The notes: generated from the sequence alone by a model not told the origin. A stretch of 64,000 nt of DNA from Roseitranquillus sediminis (GCF_016918935.1 NZ_JAFFOB010000007.1:186001-250000), one strand, 5' to 3'. Shown: positions 16,115 to 26,253, numbered from the stretch's first letter. Made by a program: numbers and translations.

Positions 16115-16699
16115 TCAGCCCACGTCGGTGCGCCCGCGCCTGTCACGCCGCAGGTTCGCGTAGAGCACATGGTTCCGCCATCGCCCGGCGATCTGCAGAT
16201 AGCTCTGCGCGACGCCCTCGTACTTGAAACCGCAGCGCTCCAGCACCCCGCGGCTGGCGGCGTTCTCCGGCAGGCAGGCGGCCTCCAAGCGGCTGAGGTC
16301 CAGCGCGTCGAACGCATGCTGCACCGTCGCGCCCAGCGCCTCGGCCATGTAGCCGCGCCGGGCAAAGGGCTCGCCGATCCAGTAGCCGAGCGTGCCCGCC
16401 TGCGCCGGCCCGCGCCGGATGTTGTCGAGCGTGATGGCGCCCAGCAGCGCCTCGTCGCTGCGCCGCACCAGGAACAGCGGCAGCGACGTGCCGCCGTTGA
16501 TCGACCGGTTCGACCAGTAGACGCGGTTGGTGAAGGAACGCCGGGTCAGGTGGTCCTCGGCCCAGACCGGCTCCCACGGTGTCAGGAAACCCGCCGAGGC
16601 TTCGCGCAACGTACTCCAGGCGCGGAAGTCCGCGTGCTGCGGCGGCCTCAGGATCAAGCGCTCGGTCAGGATACGGACCCGCTGTCCGACCCGGATCAT
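16115..16699 (-). CDS. GNAT acetyltransferase of the RimJ/RimL type
   Basis: A 194-residue acetyltransferase resembling ribosomal-protein-Ser/Ala N-acetyltransferases (RimJ family). Features are TERLILRPPQHADFRAW near the start, GTLGYWIGEPFARRGYMAEAL with the acetyl-CoA loop in the middle, and LEAACLPENAASRGVLERCGF before the end. The target is unknown; RimJ acts on S5 in Escherichia coli, but this family is broad. ATG at 16699 shares one base with the M16 stop (TGATG); GTG at 16702 is also possible. It ends the long minus-strand run that starts at ctaC. Confidence 0.88.
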   Translation of the reverse strand: MIRVGQRVRILTERLILRPPQHADFRAWSTLREASAGFLTPWEPVWAEDHLTRRSFTNRVYWSNRSINGGTSLPLFLVRRSDEALLGAITLDNIRRGPAQAGTLGYWIGEPFARRGYMAEALGATVQHAFDALDLSRLEAACLPENAASRGVLERCGFKYEGVAQSYLQIAGRWRNHVLYANLRRDRRGRTDVG

Positions 16700-17961
16700 C
16701 ACGCGGCGAGGCCTTCTCGGATGGCGTCGAGATCCGGCGCCGCCGCGCCCGGCCCGTAGAGCGCGAGCGCCACGCCGCGGCTGCCCGTCATCTCGGCCGA
16801 GAGCCGCCGGACGTCGTCGGCGGTCACCGCGTCGATCCGCGCGACGGTCTCCTCCAGCGAGGGAACCCTGCCCCAGATCGCGACCATCCGTGCCAGCCGC
16901 TCTGCGCGCGAGGACGGACTCTCGAGCCCCATCAGCAGGCCGGCCTTCATCTGTGCCCGCGCGCGAGAGACCTCGGCCTCGTTCAGGTCGCCGGCGAAGC
17001 CCGCGATCTGGTCCAGGGTCAGCCGCGCGAGGTCGGCGATCTGGTCCTCTCCGGTACCGGCATAGACGGTGACGTGCCCGCCGTCGGCATAGGCTCCGGC
17101 CTGCGCGAAGATCGTGTAGCAGAGCCCGTGCCGCTCACGCACCTCTTGGAAGAGGCGCGAGGACATGCCGCCGCCCAGCGCCGAAGCGTAGACCTGCGAG
17201 ACGTAGATGTCGTCGTCGCGGTAGCTCGGCGCGTCGATGGCGAGGGCGAAGTGCACCTGCTCCAGTGGTCTGATCTCGCGTCGCTCTCCCCCGGTGAAGC
17301 GAGCTGGCTCGGGGCGCTCGACCTTGCGCGGAGCAAGGTGTCCGAACGTGCGTTCGGCCGCGGCGACGATCGCGTCGTGGTCGACCGCACCCGCCGCGGC
17401 TAGGATCATCTGGTCCGGCGCGTATCGTTCGGCGACAAAAGTCGTCAGGTCGTCGCGCCCGAAGGCGCCGACCCTCTCGGCAGGCCCGAGGATCGAGCGG
17501 CCTATCGGCTGGCCGGGATAGGAGACCTCCTGCAGCCAGTCGAAGACGATGTCATCCGGTGTGTCGAGCACCTGCCCGATCTCCTGGAGGATCACGCCCC
17601 GCTCGACCTCGATCTCGCGCGGCTCGAACATCGGGTCGAGGAGGATGTCGGCGATGACGTCGAGCGCCAGCGGCACGTCGTCCTCCAGCACGCGGGCGTA
17701 GTAGGCGGTGGTCTCGCGGCTGGTGTAGGCGTTGAGGTAGCCGCCGACGTCCTCGATCGCCTCGGCGATCTGGCGCGCGTTGCGGCGCCGCGTGCCCTTG
17801 AACGCCATGTGCTCGAGAAAGTGCGCGATCCCGTTCTGCTCGACGCGCTCGTGCCGGCCGCCAGCGCTGATCCAGACGCCGAGCGAAGCGGAGGCGAGAC
17901 CCGGCATGCGCTCGGTCACGATGCGGAAGCCGTTGGAGAGTGTGGCGATCTGGACGTTCAC
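16699..17961 (-). CDS. M16 family zinc peptidase (processing-peptidase-like)
   Basis: A 420-residue protein with two M16 domains. The inverted zinc motif HFLEHMAFKGT (HxxEH) is at about residues 47-57, and the distal Glu lies in the following helix near 124-131 (EIEVERGVIL). The C-terminal domain includes GGGMSSRLFQEVRERHGLCYTI, a strong M16 signature. This is the bacterial relative of the mitochondrial processing peptidase beta subunit. Its substrates are not known. The start overlaps the end of thrC, and this thrC-M16 pairing is common in Rhodobacterales. Confidence 0.93.
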   Translation of the reverse strand: MNVQIATLSNGFRIVTERMPGLASASLGVWISAGGRHERVEQNGIAHFLEHMAFKGTRRRNARQIAEAIEDVGGYLNAYTSRETTAYYARVLEDDVPLALDVIADILLDPMFEPREIEVERGVILQEIGQVLDTPDDIVFDWLQEVSYPGQPIGRSILGPAERVGAFGRDDLTTFVAERYAPDQMILAAAGAVDHDAIVAAAERTFGHLAPRKVERPEPARFTGGERREIRPLEQVHFALAIDAPSYRDDDIYVSQVYASALGGGMSSRLFQEVRERHGLCYTIFAQAGAYADGGHVTVYAGTGEDQIADLARLTLDQIAGFAGDLNEAEVSRARAQMKAGLLMGLESPSSRAERLARMVAIWGRVPSLEETVARIDAVTADDVRRLSAEMTGSRGVALALYGPGAAAPDLDAIREGLAA

Positions 17962-19346
17962 GAGCTGCGACGCTCCCGTATCAGGGTCTTCAGGGCGGTG
18001 AGGTCGTTCGGCGCCCGAACCACCCGTTCTGGCCGCTCCATCAGGTCAGCCATGCGCGGCGGCAGCGGCGGACGATGCCCGGTGGCCCGCTCAACCGCAT
18101 CGGGAAATTTCGCGGGGTGCGCGGTGGCCAGCGTCACCATCGGCACCGCGGGGTCCAGTCGCTCGGCCGCGACCTTGGCGCCGACGGCGGTGTGGGGGCA
18201 GATAATCTGCCCGGTCTCGCGCCGGACGCGCGTGATCGTCGCCGCGGTCTCGTCCTCGTCGCAGCGGCCGCTATCGAAGTCCTCGCGCAGCCGCGCCAGC
18301 GCCCCTTGGCTCAGGTCGAAGCCGCCCGCGCGCAATTCGAACATGAGCTGCGAGACGGCAGGGCCGTCACGGTCGTAGACTTCGAACAGCGCGCGCTCGA
18401 AATTCGAGCTGACTTCGATGTCCATCGACGGGCTGATCGTCGGCGCAACCCCTGCCTTCTGATGCGCACCGCTCGTCAGGGTGCGATGCAGGATGTCGTT
18501 GCGATTGGTGGCCACGACCAGCCGGTCGATCGGCAGTCCCATACGCTTGGCGATGAGCCCCGCAAATATATCGCCGAAATTGCCCGTTGGCACCGTGAAG
18601 CTGACGCGCCGGTGGGGTGCGCCGAGGGCGACGGCCGCGGTGAAATAGTAGACGGTTTGCGCCAGCACTCGTGCCCAGTTGATCGAGTTGACGGCCGCCA
18701 ATCCGACCTCGTCGCGGAACGTGGCGTCGGCGAACATCTCCTTCACCGCAGCTTGGCAGTCGTCGAAGTCGCCATCAACGGCGACCGCATGCACGTTCGC
18801 CTCGTCCGGCGTGGTCATTTGACGGCGCTGCACGTCGCTGACGCGGCCGTAGGGGAAGAGGATGAAGACGTCGACGTTCTCGAGCCCGCGGAACGCCTCG
18901 ATCGCAGCACTTCCGGTGTCGCCGCTGGTCGCGCCGACGATGGTGATGCGCTGCTTGCGCCGGGTCAGAACCTCCTGGAACATCCGGCCGATCAACTGCA
19001 TCGCGAAGTCCTTGAAGGCCAGCGTCGGCCCGTGGAACAGCTCGAGCAGGAAGTGCCCGGGCGCGAGCTGCACCAGCGGCGCGCGGGCGGCGTGGCCGAA
19101 GTCTCGGTAGGCGTCCTCGATCAGGCGGCGCAGGGTCGCCTCGTCGAACGTCTCGCCGACGAAGGGGCGAATGACGCGGAACGCCGCCTCCTCGTACGGC
19201 ACGCCCGCCAGCGCCCGGATGTCGCGCGCATCGATGTGCGGTACCGCAGCAGGCACGTACAGACCGCCGTCGCGTGCGAGGCCGGTTAGCATCGTGTCCT
19301 CGAAGATAAGTTCCGGGGCCTGCCCCCGCGTCGACACGTACCGCAT
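17958..19346 (-). CDS. thrC: Threonine synthase
   Basis: A 462-residue PLP enzyme that converts O-phosphohomoserine to threonine. The N-terminus MRYVSTRGQAPELIFEDTML fits the family, and the PLP lysine lies in GPTLAFKDFAMQLIG; ATSGDTGSAAIEA is the phosphate-binding loop and VPTGNFGDIFAG the cofactor-site loop. ATG at 19346 is preferred on homology and an upstream GAGGGA; a GTG at 19358 overlaps the SURF1 stop and is an alternative. It sits behind the oxidase assembly genes, so a shared transcript is likely. Confidence 0.95.
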   Translation of the reverse strand: MRYVSTRGQAPELIFEDTMLTGLARDGGLYVPAAVPHIDARDIRALAGVPYEEAAFRVIRPFVGETFDEATLRRLIEDAYRDFGHAARAPLVQLAPGHFLLELFHGPTLAFKDFAMQLIGRMFQEVLTRRKQRITIVGATSGDTGSAAIEAFRGLENVDVFILFPYGRVSDVQRRQMTTPDEANVHAVAVDGDFDDCQAAVKEMFADATFRDEVGLAAVNSINWARVLAQTVYYFTAAVALGAPHRRVSFTVPTGNFGDIFAGLIAKRMGLPIDRLVVATNRNDILHRTLTSGAHQKAGVAPTISPSMDIEVSSNFERALFEVYDRDGPAVSQLMFELRAGGFDLSQGALARLREDFDSGRCDEDETAATITRVRRETGQIICPHTAVGAKVAAERLDPAVPMVTLATAHPAKFPDAVERATGHRPPLPPRMADLMERPERVVRAPNDLTALKTLIRERRSS

Positions 19347-19354
19347 CCGATCCC

Positions 19355-20029
19355 TCACTCAGGCCGCTGCCTGATACGCCACAGAAGCAGGCCTGTCATC
19401 CCGGCCCACGCCGCGGCAAGGCTGAACCACGTCAGCGCGTACTCGAGGTGATTGTTCGGGATGCCGGTGGTGTCGATCGGCTGCGGGATGGCAGGATCTC
19501 CAGAGATCTCGCGGGCGACGACGAGAATGGGCTCCGTCTCGAGCGACTCGGCCATTGCCGACACGTCGCGCGCGTACCAAAGTCCGGCAGCGGGGTCGGG
19601 CTCCGGAGTGAACCCGTCCACCTCGTCCGGCCAGTGCAGGTTGCCGCGGACAGTTGCGGAGCCAGTATAGTCGAGCGCCTCCGTGGCGGCGTCCTGCGGC
19701 ACGATTCCGCGATCCACCATGATGCGGCGCCCGTCCGCGGTCAGAAATGGCGATATCAACCGGTAGGCGGGCCCGACGCCGCTGACGGCCGTCAGAACGC
19801 GCGCAGGTGGCGGCAGCAATCTTCCGCTGACCTCGACGGGGAGGAATCGATCGGCAGACGGATCTGGCTCGCGTGGCAGCGGCACCGGGACGGCCGACAG
19901 CCGCGACTCGATCTCGGCAAGAACCTCGCTCTTCCAGTAAAGCCGCTGCAACTGCCAGCTTCCCAGCGCAATCAGGATGGCGCAGCCGATCGTTCCGAAG
20001 AGGAGAGGAAGGATCGCGCGGCGCATCAT
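19355..20029 (-). CDS. SURF1 family cytochrome oxidase biogenesis protein
   Basis: A protein of about 224 residues with one transmembrane helix at each end: LPLLFGTIGCAILIALGSW at the N-terminus, directly followed by the family motif WQLQRLYWK, and YALTWFSLAAAWAGMTGLLL at the C-terminus. The segment between is periplasmic. SURF1 binds haem a and helps insert it into subunit I of cytochrome c oxidase. The NNHLEYALTW motif near the end is diagnostic. ATG at 20029 is chosen; TTG at 20047 would add six residues. It lies 75 bp after ctaE in the oxidase operon. Confidence 0.93.
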   Translation of the reverse strand: MMRRAILPLLFGTIGCAILIALGSWQLQRLYWKSEVLAEIESRLSAVPVPLPREPDPSADRFLPVEVSGRLLPPPARVLTAVSGVGPAYRLISPFLTADGRRIMVDRGIVPQDAATEALDYTGSATVRGNLHWPDEVDGFTPEPDPAAGLWYARDVSAMAESLETEPILVVAREISGDPAIPQPIDTTGIPNNHLEYALTWFSLAAAWAGMTGLLLWRIRQRPE

Positions 20030-20104
20030 CGGGGACGCGGGACGCAAGGAGCGCGCAGCCGCGCCGCGCGCTCCAGAAATCTCACGAAGCTCATCGGGAC
20101 GCCG

Positions 20105-20896
20105 TCAGGAGCCCCAGATGTATATCGCCGCGAAGAGAAACAGCCAGACGACGTCGACGAAGTGCCAGTACCAGGCAGCCGCCTCGAAGCCCACGTGCTT
20201 CTCCGGCGAAAAATGTCCCCTCATCAGTCGCAGGAGACAGACGAAGAGGAACACCGTGCCGATGATGACGTGCACGCCGTGAAATCCCGTCGCCATGAAG
20301 AAGTTGGCGCCGTAGATGTTGCCGGAGAAGCCGAACGCCGCGTGGCTGTACTCGTACGCCTGGAAGAAGGTGAATAGGACGCCCAGCACTATGGCCAGGA
20401 TCAGGCCGTTGCGCATGTCCGTGCGGTTGTTCTCGTGCACCAGGGCGTGGTGCGCCCAAGTCGCCGCTGCACCCGAACAGAGAAGGATCAGCGTGTTGAT
20501 CAGCGGGAGGTGCCAAGGGTCGAACGTCTCGATCGACGGGGGCGGCCACTGCCCTTCGGAAAAGGCTTCCATCGGGTACATGGCGTGCTTGAAGAACGAC
20601 CAGAACCACGCCGCAAAGAACATGACTTCGGACATGATGAAGAGGATGAATCCGTAGCGCAGGCCGATCCGCACGACGGGAGAGTGATCCCCCTGGGCCG
20701 ACTCGGCGACCACGTCGCTCCACCAGGCGAACATGACATAGGCCACCACAACCGCGCCGATCAGGAACGTCCACGGGCCGGAGCCGTGCATCCAGATCAC
20801 GCCGCCGAACAGCATGATGAATCCCCCGACGGCGCCGAGGAACGGCCAGACCGACGGATGCAGGATGTGATAGTCGTGGTTCTTTTCGTGCGCCAT
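20105..20896 (-). CDS. ctaE: Cytochrome c oxidase subunit III
   Basis: A 263-residue polytopic membrane protein with seven transmembrane helices. Conserved segments are [16 protein letters not shown] at the N-terminus, [20 protein letters not shown] with the helix-III Glu, and [19 protein letters not shown]; it ends in [20 protein letters not shown]. It is part of the aa3-type oxidase that reduces oxygen in the inner membrane. Subunit I (ctaD) is not in the window. It starts 11 bp after the ctaG stop. Confidence 0.97.
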   Translation of the reverse strand: MAHEKNHDYHILHPSVWPFLGAVGGFIMLFGGVIWMHGSGPWTFLIGAVVVAYVMFAWWSDVVAESAQGDHSPVVRIGLRYGFILFIMSEVMFFAAWFWSFFKHAMYPMEAFSEGQWPPPSIETFDPWHLPLINTLILLCSGAAATWAHHALVHENNRTDMRNGLILAIVLGVLFTFFQAYEYSHAAFGFSGNIYGANFFMATGFHGVHVIIGTVFLFVCLLRLMRGHFSPEKHVGFEAAAWYWHFVDVVWLFLFAAIYIWGS

Positions 20897-20907
20897 CTCT
20901 GCTTCCC

Positions 20908-21486
20908 CTATTGGACGGCTTTCTGGACCGCCGGGTCCGTCGATTCAAGGGCCGCATGCTCCTGCGGCAGGTCGATGTGGTAGAAGGTGTAGGATAGCGT
21001 GATCTGCCGCACGTACTTGGCATCACGGTCGTCGACGATGGCCGGGTCGATGTAGAAGGTCACCGGCATTTGCACGGTCTCGCCCGGCTGCAGCACCTGT
21101 TCAGTGAAGCAGAAGCAGTCGATTTTGGTGAAGAAGCCGCCGGCGTCGAAAGGGCTGACGTTGTAGCTGGCCTGGCCAGCGACCGGCCGGTCGGTCGGGT
21201 TCGACGCCTCGTAGAAGGCGAGGCCGGTCTCGCCGACGCGGACCTCCATCTCACGCTGCGCGGGGCGGAAGGTCCACGGCATGTCGCGCTCGAGCGACGC
21301 ATCGAAGCGCACGGTGATGGTCTGGTCGAGGATCCGGTCGGAGCCCTGGGAGGCGACGCTTGTCGCGCCTCCGTAGCCGGTGACGCGGCAGAACCAGTCA
21401 TAAAGCGGGACCGAGGCCCAGGCGAGCGACCCCATGAAGAGAACCGTGCCCACCGTGAGGGCGAGCGTCTTGCGCGGTCCGTTCAC
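20908..21486 (-). CDS. ctaG: Cytochrome c oxidase assembly protein CtaG (Cox11)
   Basis: A 192-residue copper chaperone that builds the CuB site of oxidase subunit I. A single N-terminal transmembrane helix ([19 protein letters not shown]) is followed by [12 protein letters not shown] with one conserved Cys. The copper-binding pair is in the IDCFCFTEQ motif, and the periplasmic Ig-like domain ends with [11 protein letters not shown]. Start is GTG at 21486, overlapping the stop of the small upstream gene (GTGA). Confidence 0.95.
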   Translation of the reverse strand: MNGPRKTLALTVGTVLFMGSLAWASVPLYDWFCRVTGYGGATSVASQGSDRILDQTITVRFDASLERDMPWTFRPAQREMEVRVGETGLAFYEASNPTDRPVAGQASYNVSPFDAGGFFTKIDCFCFTEQVLQPGETVQMPVTFYIDPAIVDDRDAKYVRQITLSYTFYHIDLPQEHAALESTDPAVQKAVQ

Positions 21487-21668
21487 CGATCGTCCTCCAC
21501 CAGTTGCGGGCGCAGGGCGTGGTCATAGCCCTCCATGCTCTCGCCCGTGGTGATCTTCACGACGGAGAGGCCGAAGACGACGCCGATCAGCGCCACCAGC
21601 ACCAACCCCAGCCCGACGTTCCGCGACCTGCGGCGCCGGTGCATCTCATGCTCGACCTTCAGCGCCAT
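21483..21668 (-). CDS. Small single-helix protein of the oxidase operon
   Basis: A 61-residue protein with a basic N-terminus (MALKVEHEMHRRRRSRN), one transmembrane helix (VGLGLVLVALIGVVFGLSVVKI) and a short periplasmic tail. A protein of this size sits between ctaB and ctaG in other Rhodobacterales and in Paracoccus. Its exact role is not settled; an assembly or subunit role in the oxidase is inferred from position. ATG at 21668 shares one base with the ctaB stop (TGATG), and its own stop overlaps ctaG, so it is coupled on both sides. Confidence 0.85.
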   Translation of the reverse strand: MALKVEHEMHRRRRSRNVGLGLVLVALIGVVFGLSVVKITTGESMEGYDHALRPQLVEDDR

Positions 21669-22594
21669 CAGACCCAGCCTGCCGTGCGCAGGGCCGCGTC
21701 GCATAGCAGCGCTCCAAAATGCAGGAAGAGGTAGTAGAGCGAGGTGCGGAACACCGCCTTCTCGACGGCGTAGCGGTCATCCTCGGCCTGCGCCTCGTCG
21801 CGGCGGGCGATCCGCAGCGCGCCGAGCAGGAACTGCGCGTTGAGGACGAGGGCTGCAACAAGAGTGACCGGCCCGCCGATCGAGCTGACCGCGAGCGCCA
21901 GCGAGACCGGGACCAGCAACAGCGTGTAGACCAGGATGTGCCGCCGCGTGATACGCCGCCCGTGCGTCACCGTCAGCATCGGTACACCGGCATCGTCGTA
22001 GTCGGATCGCATGAAGAGGGCGAGCGCCCAGAAATGCGGCGGCGTCCACATGAAGATCAGCATGAACATCATGGCCGACTCGATCGAGACGCCACCCGTC
22101 GCCACGGCCCAGCCAATCATCGGCGGGAACGCCCCCGCGGCACCGCCGATCACGATGTTCTGCGGCGTCAATCGCTTGAGCCACATTGTGTAGACGACGG
22201 CATAGAAGAAGATCGTGAAGCCGAGCAGCGCGGCCGCGAACAGGTTCGCCGCGAGCGCCAGCATCACCACGGCAAAGCCCGACAGTGCAAGCCCGAGCGA
22301 GAGCGCGTCGCCCGCGGTCAGGCGACCGGACGGCACGGGCCGTCCGCGAGTTCGCTTCATCAGCTCGTCGATGTCGGCGTCCCACCACATGTTGAGCGCG
22401 CCAGATCCCCCCGCTCCGATGGCGATGAAGAGGATGGCGGCGAAGGCCACCATCGGGTGCACCGGCACCGGGGCCACTAGCAGTCCGACCGCTGCGGTGA
22501 ACACCACGAGCGACATGACCCGGGGCTTGAGCAGGGCCACGTAGTCGCCGAACTGCGCCTCGCCCTGGAGCCGGTCGTAATCCACGTCGCTCAT
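21668..22594 (-). CDS. ctaB: Protohaem IX farnesyltransferase (haem O synthase)
   Basis: A 308-residue UbiA-type prenyltransferase with about nine transmembrane helices, which adds a farnesyl group to haem B to make haem O, the precursor of haem A. The N-terminus DYVALLKPRVMSLVVFTA and the Asp-rich site NMWWDADIDELMKRTRGRP are characteristic; the second polar site is MRSDYDDAGVPML. ATG at 22594 lies 16 bp after the ctaC stop. The upstream in-frame extension is out of the ctaC end and is rejected. Confidence 0.95.
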   Translation of the reverse strand: MSDVDYDRLQGEAQFGDYVALLKPRVMSLVVFTAAVGLLVAPVPVHPMVAFAAILFIAIGAGGSGALNMWWDADIDELMKRTRGRPVPSGRLTAGDALSLGLALSGFAVVMLALAANLFAAALLGFTIFFYAVVYTMWLKRLTPQNIVIGGAAGAFPPMIGWAVATGGVSIESAMMFMLIFMWTPPHFWALALFMRSDYDDAGVPMLTVTHGRRITRRHILVYTLLLVPVSLALAVSSIGGPVTLVAALVLNAQFLLGALRIARRDEAQAEDDRYAVEKAVFRTSLYYLFLHFGALLCDAALRTAGWV

Positions 22595-22610
22595 ACGGGA
22601 ACCCGCCGCC

Positions 22611-23474
22611 CTACTCGGCCGACGCCACGTCGATGGCGCGCGGCTTGCCCGCGTACTGCTCGATCGCGCTGTCGAGCCACGCCTCATATGCCTCGGGGCT
22701 GACGACCTTGACGGTGATCGGCATGAAGGCGTGGTCGATCCCGCAGAGTTCGGAGCATTGGCCGAAGTAGACGCCCTCCTGGTCTGCCTCGAACCAGAGT
22801 TCCGCCAGGCGTCCGGGAACCCCGTCCTGCTTCACGCCGAACGCCGGGATGGTCCATGAATGGATCACGTCGGCGCCGGTGACCTGAACGACGACTGTCG
22901 CGCCCGTGGGGACCACGACCGCCGTGTCGGTGGCGAGCCGATACTCGTCCTGCGTGTAGCCATAATCCTCTAGCTCTTCCCGCGTCAGCATGAAGCTCTC
23001 GAACCCGAACTCGTGATCCGGATACTCGTAGCCCCAGTACCACTGATAGCCGGTGGCCTTGATGGTGACGTCGGCCTCCGGAATCTCCTGCTGCTCGAAA
23101 AGAACCGGGAGCGAGAAGGCGCCGATGAAGACGAGAACGATGATCGGCACGATCGTCCAGGCGATCTCGATGGGCGAATTGTGGGTGAAGCGCGCGGGAA
23201 CGGCGTTGCGATTCTGGCTGTAGCGGAACGCCACCCAGCCGAGCAGCGCGGTGATCAGCAGGACGATTGCGGTGATGATCACCAGCACCATGTTGTCGAG
23301 CCAGTGCAGGTCGCGCGCGATGTCGGTAACGGCCGGCTGGAAGCCCATCTCGCCCTGCAATGGCTTGCCGATGATCGGCAGGTCCTCCAGACCGTCCTGA
23401 GCCCGCGCCGCGCCGGTCGCGATGAGGGTTGCCGCCGAGGCAAGGGCGAGAGTCTTCGGTGCCATCGTCTTCAT
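22611..23474 (-). CDS. ctaC: Cytochrome c oxidase subunit II
   Basis: A 288-residue membrane-anchored subunit carrying the CuA centre that accepts electrons from cytochrome c. A signal peptide (to about residue 26, ATGAARA) and two transmembrane helices precede the periplasmic cupredoxin domain. The CuA ligands lie in VIHSW and [14 protein letters not shown] (Cys, Glu, Cys, His, Met). WYWGYEYPD is the aromatic electron-entry stretch. ATG at 23474 has GGACAGG just upstream; ATG 23465 is an alternative. It is the first gene of the oxidase operon and is divergent from tldD. Confidence 0.96.
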   Translation of the reverse strand: MKTMAPKTLALASAATLIATGAARAQDGLEDLPIIGKPLQGEMGFQPAVTDIARDLHWLDNMVLVIITAIVLLITALLGWVAFRYSQNRNAVPARFTHNSPIEIAWTIVPIIVLVFIGAFSLPVLFEQQEIPEADVTIKATGYQWYWGYEYPDHEFGFESFMLTREELEDYGYTQDEYRLATDTAVVVPTGATVVVQVTGADVIHSWTIPAFGVKQDGVPGRLAELWFEADQEGVYFGQCSELCGIDHAFMPITVKVVSPEAYEAWLDSAIEQYAGKPRAIDVASAE

Positions 23475-23602
23475 CCTGTCCGAAGGTAGGCCGCGCCGAG
23501 CGGGCCAGGCGTTGTGTGTCGCGCGCTTAAAACCATATATGCCGCGGGCGAACAAGGCGCAGGATTGCGGCAATCGGCCGCCGCGGCGCCTCCGAGAGGA
23601 GC

Positions 23603-25030
23603 ATGAGCATGACCGACGGCCCTTTCCGCCCTTTCGAGCGCGATCTCGACGAGCATATTGCGCTGACCCTCCTGAGGGAGGCGGTGAGCGGTGGCGACGA
23701 TGGCGAACTGTTCCTCGAGCGGCGCCATTCGGAGGTGCTGGTCTTCGACGACGGCCGCATCAGGACCGCAAGCTACGACGCTGCCGAGGGGTTCGGACTG
23801 CGCGCCGTTCGGGGCGAGACGGCGGGCTATGCCCATTCGACCGATATCTCGGAGGCGGCACTGCGGCGGGCCGCCGAGACGGCGCGGCTGGCGGTCGGCG
23901 ACGGCGGCGGCAAGATCGCGGACGCGCCCCCACCCACGAACCGCCGACTCTACACCGACGCCGATCCGCTCGATGACGCCGCATTCCCGCTCAAGGTCGA
24001 TACGCTGGCCGAGATCGACGCCTTCGCCCGCGCGCTCGACCCGCGGGTGCGGCAGGTCTCCGCCACGCTCGCCGCGTCGCTGCAGGAGGTCGAGATCCTG
24101 CGGCCGGAGGGTCACAGGGTACGAGACGTGCGGCCGATGACTCGCCTCAACATCAGCGTGATTGTCGAGGAGAACGGCCGGCGAGAGAGCGGCAGCCACG
24201 GCAGCGGCGGGCGCACCGGCATCGCCGGGCTGATCGCGCGGGATACGTGGGAGGCGTCGGCGCGGGAGGCGCTTCGCATCGCGCTCGTGAACCTGCGTGC
24301 GGAACCGGCCCCCGCGGGCGTCATGGACGTGGCGCTCGGCGCCGGCTGGCCCGGCATCCTGCTGCACGAGGCGGTCGGGCACGGGCTGGAGGGTGATTTC
24401 AACCGTAAGAAATCCTCGGCCTTCGCCGGACTGATGGGTCAGCGCGTCGCCGCGCCGGGCGTCACCGTTCTCGACGACGGGACGATCCCGGATCGCCGCG
24501 GCTCGATCAGCGTCGACGACGAAGGGACGCCGTCGAACAGGACGGTGCTGATCGAGGACGGGATCCTCGTCGGCTACATGCAAGATCGTCAGAACGCCCG
24601 GCTGATGGGTGTGAGTCCCACCGGCAACGGCCGCCGCGAAAGCTTCGAGCACGCGCCGATGCCGCGCATGACCAACACCTACATGCTGGCGGGCGGGTCG
24701 GACCCCGCCGACATCGTGGCCGACGTGCCGGACGGCATCTACGCCGTCGGCTTCGGCGGCGGTCAGGTCGACATCACGAGCGGCAAGTTCGTTTTTTCCT
24801 GCACCGAGGCCTATCGCGTGCGGAACGGCAAGATAGGCGCGCCGGTGCGCGGCGCGACGCTGATCGGCGACGGCGCGACGGCGCTGCAGAAGATCCGCGG
24901 TATCGGTAACGACATGACGCTCGACCCGGGGATCGGCAATTGCGGCAAGGCGGGCCAGTGGGTGCCGGTCGGGGTCGGGCAGCCCACGCTGCTGGTCGGC
25001 GGGCTCACGGTGGGCGGATCGGCCGCCTGA
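23603..25030 (+). CDS. tldD: Metalloprotease TldD
   Basis: A 475-residue subunit of the TldD/TldE protease. In Escherichia coli this complex processes peptides such as microcin B17 and the CcdA antitoxin. The zinc motif is [11 protein letters not shown] with His255, Glu256 and His260; a later Cys in FVFSCTEAY is the usual third ligand. GAGAGGAG precedes the ATG at 23603. TldE is not in this window. The gene is divergent from ctaC and is followed by dprA. Confidence 0.95.
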   Translation: MSMTDGPFRPFERDLDEHIALTLLREAVSGGDDGELFLERRHSEVLVFDDGRIRTASYDAAEGFGLRAVRGETAGYAHSTDISEAALRRAAETARLAVGDGGGKIADAPPPTNRRLYTDADPLDDAAFPLKVDTLAEIDAFARALDPRVRQVSATLAASLQEVEILRPEGHRVRDVRPMTRLNISVIVEENGRRESGSHGSGGRTGIAGLIARDTWEASAREALRIALVNLRAEPAPAGVMDVALGAGWPGILLHEAVGHGLEGDFNRKKSSAFAGLMGQRVAAPGVTVLDDGTIPDRRGSISVDDEGTPSNRTVLIEDGILVGYMQDRQNARLMGVSPTGNGRRESFEHAPMPRMTNTYMLAGGSDPADIVADVPDGIYAVGFGGGQVDITSGKFVFSCTEAYRVRNGKIGAPVRGATLIGDGATALQKIRGIGNDMTLDPGIGNCGKAGQWVPVGVGQPTLLVGGLTVGGSAA

Positions 25031-25095
25031 GCGGCGTTTATACTCTGTTAAGCATGCGGCCTCTAGAGACGGCGCTGCAAGTTGGCGAGGTCAGG

Positions 25096-26253
25096 ATGGT
25101 CGCGGAAATCCCCACTTCCGAGAACTCCCTCACCCCACCCACCTCAGCGGAAGCGCAGCTTGACTGGCTTCGCCTCTTGCGCTCGCGCCGGGTCGGCCCG
25201 GCGACCTTCTTTCGCCTGATGGCCGAGCATGGCAGCGCGGCCGCCGCTCTGGAGGCGCTGCCAAGGGTCGCGCAGGCGGCCGGCGCGACGGGCTATGCTC
25301 CCTGTCCGCCCGGCGTCGCGGCGGCCGAGCTACGCGCAGGGCGCGCGGCCGGCGCGCAATTCATCGCTTGGGGCAGCCGAGGATATCCATGGGCGCTGAC
25401 CGAGCTGGCCGACCCGCCGCCGATCCTCTGGACTCTCGGCGACGTGCGGCTGCTGGAGCGACCGATGGTCGCGCTCGTCGGGGCCCGCAACGCCTCGAGT
25501 CTCGGGCTGCGGATGACGCGGGCCCTGGCGCACGACCTGTCGCAGGCGGGCTGGGTCGTCGTCTCCGGCCTCGCCCGTGGCGTGGACGCCGCGGCGCACG
25601 AGACGGCGCTGGCCGGCGGCACGGTTGCCGCGATGGCGGGCGGCGTCGACGCCGTCTACCCGCCCGAGAACGAGGGGCTGGCGCAGCGGATCGCAGAGCA
25701 GGGGCTCCTGCTCTCGGAGCAGCCAATGGGCATGAAGCCGACGGCACGGCACTTTCCCCGGCGCAACCGCATCGTCTCCGGCCTCGCCCGCGCCGTCGTA
25801 GTGGTGGAGGCCGCGGCGAAGTCCGGCAGCCTCATCACCGCGCGCAATGCCCTCGACCAGGGACGCGAGGTGCTCGCCGTTCCGGGCCATCCGTTCGACG
25901 CCCGTGCCGCAGGCTGCAACGGCCTGATCCGCGATGGCGCCGTGCTCGTCCGCGACGCCCGCGACGTCCTGGAAGTGCTGGGTGAGGCGCAGCCCGCGCG
26001 GCGTCCCGCCACCGCACCGACGCCCGGACGTACGACTCCGCGACAGGACAAGGGCCCCGCGCGACCACCTGCCGCGACCGCGGGCGACCTCCACGCCGCG
26101 ATCCTGTCGCGGCTCGGGCCGAGCCCGGTCGCTGAGGACCAGCTTATCCGCGACCTCGGCCTTACGGCGGCGGAGGTGTCGCCGGAACTCACGTCGCTGG
26201 AGCTCGAAGGGCGCATCCAGCGCCAGCCGGGCGGCCTTCTGTCACTGGCCTGA
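25096..26253 (+). CDS. dprA: DNA-processing protein DprA
   Basis: A 385-residue protein that loads RecA onto incoming single-stranded DNA during transformation. A short N-terminal SAM-like helical domain (DWLRLLRSRRVGPATFFRLM) precedes the Rossmann-like core: VALVGARNASSLGLRM, VSGLARGVDAAAHETAL, GGVDAVYPPENEGL, RNRIVSGLARAVVVVEA and AVPGHPFDARAAGCN. The C-terminus is a winged-helix (DprA_WH) after a Pro/Thr-rich linker. ATG 25096 follows GAGGTCAGG; ATG 25054 is an upstream alternative close to a TATACT element. Whether the organism is competent cannot be judged. Confidence 0.93.
   Translation: MVAEIPTSENSLTPPTSAEAQLDWLRLLRSRRVGPATFFRLMAEHGSAAAALEALPRVAQAAGATGYAPCPPGVAAAELRAGRAAGAQFIAWGSRGYPWALTELADPPPILWTLGDVRLLERPMVALVGARNASSLGLRMTRALAHDLSQAGWVVVSGLARGVDAAAHETALAGGTVAAMAGGVDAVYPPENEGLAQRIAEQGLLLSEQPMGMKPTARHFPRRNRIVSGLARAVVVVEAAAKSGSLITARNALDQGREVLAVPGHPFDARAAGCNGLIRDGAVLVRDARDVLEVLGEAQPARRPATAPTPGRTTPRQDKGPARPPAATAGDLHAAILSRLGPSPVAEDQLIRDLGLTAAEVSPELTSLELEGRIQRQPGGLLSLA

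Noticed and set aside
25038-25054. TATACT element and leaderless ATG 25054 as the dprA start
   Set aside because: No matching -35 element, and ATG 25096 has a better ribosome site; kept only as an alternative.
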